From: Deltaproteobacteria bacterium | Lineage (GTDB): Bacteria; Desulfobacterota; Desulfobacteria; Desulfobacterales; JAABPS01 | Direction: 5' to 3' | Length of the DNA: 16,501 nt | Assembly: GCA_019309685.1 (NCBI GenBank) | Contig: JAFDFT010000044.1 | Span: 1 to 16,501 of the forward strand | In this document: one piece after another, positions 14,320-16,501 of the stretch | How the letters are laid out: the number at the start of each line of letters is the position of its first letter | Numbering within the stretch: the first letter of the stretch is position 1 | Program-made: the position numbers and the translations under genes | Notes under the pieces: generated by a model | Database searches by the model: none | Told to the model about the DNA's origin: nothing | Seen by the model: only the letters and a program-made list of their open reading frames with translations

Positions 14320-15528
14320 ATGGATTTTGAATTAACCGAAAAGGAAAAAAGTTTAAAAGAAGAGTTTGACGCGTTCTTCAAAGAAGAGATGAAAAACGCA
14401 CCACCTGAATATGGCAATGGCGGATTGGAAGGCCTCTATTCTATGGAAGAAGGATTTGCCTTTCATACATATATGGCAAAGAAAATAGCTGAAAAGGGAT
14501 GGATTTCCATGGCCTGGCCAAAAGAACATGGGGGTCGGGAAGCCTCCATTATGGAACAGGTGCTTTTTGGACAAAGCCGGGGGTATTACGACGCGCCGGG
14601 GATTGACGGTTTTGCTGTGGGTATGTTCGCGCCGACGCTTATGGTGGGTGCCAATGATGAGCAAAAGAAAAGGCTGCTGCCGCCCATTGCTAACGGTGAA
14701 GCATTCTATTGCCAGGGATGGAGTGAACCGGACGCGGGTTCAGACCTGGCGTCTCTCACCACCACTGCCATTCGGGACGGGGATGACTACATTGTCAACG
14801 GGCAAAAAACATGGACAACTGGCGGGCACCGGGCCGATTATATGTTCTTACTTGCCCGGACGGACCCGGAATCAAAGCGAAGCAAAGGGCTTTCGGTATT
14901 TCACCTTCGCATGGATTTGCCGGGCATTGAAGTTCGGCCATTGTTATTTATGGATGGAGCGCATGTGTACAATGAAGTTTTTTTCAAAGATGTCCGAATA
15001 CCGGCAAAAGATCTGATCGGCGTGGAAGGTGAAGGATGGACCTTAACCCGGCAGACTATGAATTTTGAAAGAAGCGGTTCCGGCGGTATGGCGGCGAGTA
15101 AAAGAAAGCTGGAAAAAATGATTGATTATGTAAAATCCACCAAACGGGATGGAAAGTTCTTGTCCGAAGATCCGATTGTCAGACAGAAGCTGGTTAAAAT
15201 TTATATTGATACTCAAGTTGGTGAAACGCTGGCATACAAAATCGCATGGCTGCAAAAAAAGAAAGACATGATGAACGTAATTTCAACAGCATCAGAATCA
15301 AAGCTGTTCGGCACGGAGCTGTCGCAGCGCATCGCTAATTTCTCCACCGAGATTATGGGCCAGTATGGTCAACTAGAAGCATCTGAATGGGCGCCGCTAA
15401 ACGGCTTAATGGTTGAACTTTATCAGTTCTGTATGGGCCAGAACATCTACGCCGGCTCAAATGAAATTCAACGAAACCTTATTGCCTGGACTGGTTTGGG
15501 GTTGCCTAGAATGAAAATGACCAAATAA
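14320..15528 (+). CDS. Acyl-CoA dehydrogenase, catalytic-type subunit
   Basis: A 402-residue FAD flavoenzyme of the acyl-CoA dehydrogenase family, oxidising acyl-CoA to trans-2-enoyl-CoA. Domains: helical N-terminus (1-125), beta middle (126-235) with CQGWSEPDAGSD and the FAD/acyl strand VNGQKTWTTGG, and helical C-terminus (240-402) ending in YAGSNEIQRNLIAW. The C-terminal position that is Glu in medium-chain dehydrogenase (Y-E-G-T) is Ala378 here. Glu250 in NFERSGSGG sits where isovaleryl-CoA dehydrogenase has its base, so Glu250 is the likely catalytic base. GGAG lies 6 bases before the ATG. A second, more divergent dehydrogenase gene follows after about 57 bp, suggesting a heteromeric enzyme like PimC-PimD or ChsE4-ChsE5. 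Electrons would go to ETF, which is not encoded here. Confidence 0.93.
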   Translation: MDFELTEKEKSLKEEFDAFFKEEMKNAPPEYGNGGLEGLYSMEEGFAFHTYMAKKIAEKGWISMAWPKEHGGREASIMEQVLFGQSRGYYDAPGIDGFAVGMFAPTLMVGANDEQKKRLLPPIANGEAFYCQGWSEPDAGSDLASLTTTAIRDGDDYIVNGQKTWTTGGHRADYMFLLARTDPESKRSKGLSVFHLRMDLPGIEVRPLLFMDGAHVYNEVFFKDVRIPAKDLIGVEGEGWTLTRQTMNFERSGSGGMAASKRKLEKMIDYVKSTKRDGKFLSEDPIVRQKLVKIYIDTQVGETLAYKIAWLQKKKDMMNVISTASESKLFGTELSQRIANFSTEIMGQYGQLEASEWAPLNGLMVELYQFCMGQNIYAGSNEIQRNLIAWTGLGLPRMKMTK

Positions 15529-15543
15529 AAATATATCAACTAT

Positions 15544-15559
15544 CAGATAAAAATATCTG
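15544..15559. other. Small hairpin between the dehydrogenase genes
   Basis: CAGATA (15544-15549) and TATCTG (15554-15559) form a 6-bp stem with an AAAA loop in the 57-bp gap. It is too weak and lacks a T tract for a terminator. It may set relative expression of the two subunits, or be chance in AT-rich DNA. Confidence 0.25.
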
Positions 15560-15585
15560 TATTATAAATAATAATGAGTATACAA

Positions 15586-16501
15586 ATGGATCTTGATTTT
15601 ACTTCAGAACAGGAAATGCTGCGAAAATCAGTCGTAGAATTTTTATCAAAAGAATGCCCTTTTGAACATGTAAAAGAGCTTGAAGAATCGGAAGATGGTT
15701 ATTCGCAAAAAATTTGGAAAAAGATGGCAGAGCTGGGATGGATGGAGCTTTACTTCCCCGAGGAATATGAAGGTCTGGGCGATCCCTTTATCAACGTTAC
15801 CCTTATAATGGAAGAAATGGGAAGGGCCGCATTTCCCAGTCCGTATTTTTCTACAGTTGTTGTGTGCGGTTTGATTTTACTGGAAGGTGGTTCGGAAAAA
15901 CAGAAGAAAGATCTTCTTCCGAAAATAGCTTCTGGAAAATTGATTATGGCCCTGGCGCAATATGAGCAAGAGGCCGGATATGCAGAAACGGGGATTAACA
16001 TGCCGGCAACCCCATCCGGCGACAATTACGTATTGAACGGTACAAAGATGTTTGTCATGGACGCGAATGTTGCCAATAAAATGATTGTTGCTGCAAATGT
16101 AGAAAATGCTGGTACAACGCTTTTTTTAGTCGATGCCAAAGATAAAGGAATCGCTATTCGTAAGATTCCTACTATTGGTAAAGATAATACATGCGAAGTG
16201 GTTTTTGATAATGTTTCGGTTTCAAAGGATAACATCATTGGTAAGCCGGGTGATGGTTGGGAAGTCCTTGAAAAGATGGGGAATAAGGCAATTGTAGCAA
16301 AATGCGCTGAGATGCTGGGCGGCTGTAAAGAATCGATCGATATGACAGCAGCGTACGCTAAACAACGGGTCCAATATTCAACACCAATTGGTGCGTTTCA
16401 GGCCATCCAGCACTATATGGCCAATATGAAACTTGCGTATGATACCAGTATCAATTATCTTCATCTTGCTGCCTGGATGTCGGATAAAGGAACTCTTACC
16501 G
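15586..16501 (+). CDS. Acyl-CoA dehydrogenase-like partner subunit, 3'-truncated by window edge
   Basis: The first 305 residues are seen; the gene runs off the window. The ATG at 15586 is chosen because MDLDFTSEQEMLR is a typical family start and a minimal GAG lies 7 bases before it; an ATG at 15574 (adding MSIQ) is possible but has no ribosome-binding site. The fold is clear: FPEEYEGLG, EEMGRAAFPSP, VLNGTKMFV, FDNVSVSKDNIIG, and RVQYSTPIGAFQAIQHYMANM. The usual FAD/substrate motif TEPxAGSD is replaced by QYEQEAGYAETG, and the Glu250 position of the upstream gene is not Glu (KMGNKAIVAKC). It is therefore probably the less active half of a heteromeric dehydrogenase with the preceding gene, as PimD is to PimC. 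The C-terminal catalytic position is outside the window. Confidence 0.88.
   Translation, partial: MDLDFTSEQEMLRKSVVEFLSKECPFEHVKELEESEDGYSQKIWKKMAELGWMELYFPEEYEGLGDPFINVTLIMEEMGRAAFPSPYFSTVVVCGLILLEGGSEKQKKDLLPKIASGKLIMALAQYEQEAGYAETGINMPATPSGDNYVLNGTKMFVMDANVANKMIVAANVENAGTTLFLVDAKDKGIAIRKIPTIGKDNTCEVVFDNVSVSKDNIIGKPGDGWEVLEKMGNKAIVAKCAEMLGGCKESIDMTAAYAKQRVQYSTPIGAFQAIQHYMANMKLAYDTSINYLHLAAWMSDKGTLT

Overview
The window reads like a chromosome segment of an anaerobic, probably sulfate-reducing Desulfobacterales-type bacterium (Desulfobacterota). This is inferred from three things: a tungsten-type aldehyde:ferredoxin oxidoreductase with its own iron-sulfur partner, a beta-oxidation cluster with paired acyl-CoA dehydrogenases, and several short terminal-inverted-repeat elements. 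One of those elements has ends that resemble repeats I recall as common in that order (recall, not checked). No rRNA, tRNA, CRISPR array, phage gene or intact transposase was seen.

Layout. (1) Bases 1-2392, plus strand: the 3' part of a polytopic membrane protein, then a GltS/ESS-family symporter, closed by a perfect 15-bp hairpin between convergent genes. (2) 2474-4261, minus strand: a 595-residue protein I do not recognise. (3) 4446-6363, plus strand: a tandem-domain universal stress protein and a DsbA-like thiol-disulfide lipoprotein, separated by a 263-bp TIR element. (4) 6602-8781, minus strand: a TauE/SafE permease followed closely by a sphingosine-1-phosphate-lyase-like PLP enzyme. A 227-bp TIR element lies downstream and a ~300-bp element upstream. 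(5) 9147-12611, minus strand: cupin, Sir2-type NAD-dependent deacylase, small Fe-S protein and AOR; the last two overlap by ATGA. Paired palindromes and a good sigma70-like promoter lie in front of the Sir2 gene. (6) 12801-16501, plus strand: thiolase and two adjacent acyl-CoA dehydrogenase-family genes, the second cut by the window end.

How the genes may work together (inference). The thiolase and dehydrogenase pair looks like a beta-oxidation operon for a special acyl-CoA, in the order reported for pimeloyl-CoA degradation genes (pimB-pimC-pimD). The second dehydrogenase has lost the usual FAD/acyl contact motif and the alternative catalytic Glu position, as expected for the partner subunit of a heteromeric enzyme. 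An S1P-lyase-like enzyme would release an aldehyde, AOR could oxidise it to an acid while reducing ferredoxin, and beta-oxidation could consume the acid. A Sir2 deacylase would remove acyl groups that build up on proteins. This makes one testable lipid/aldehyde catabolic neighbourhood, although the sequence alone does not prove the parts act together.
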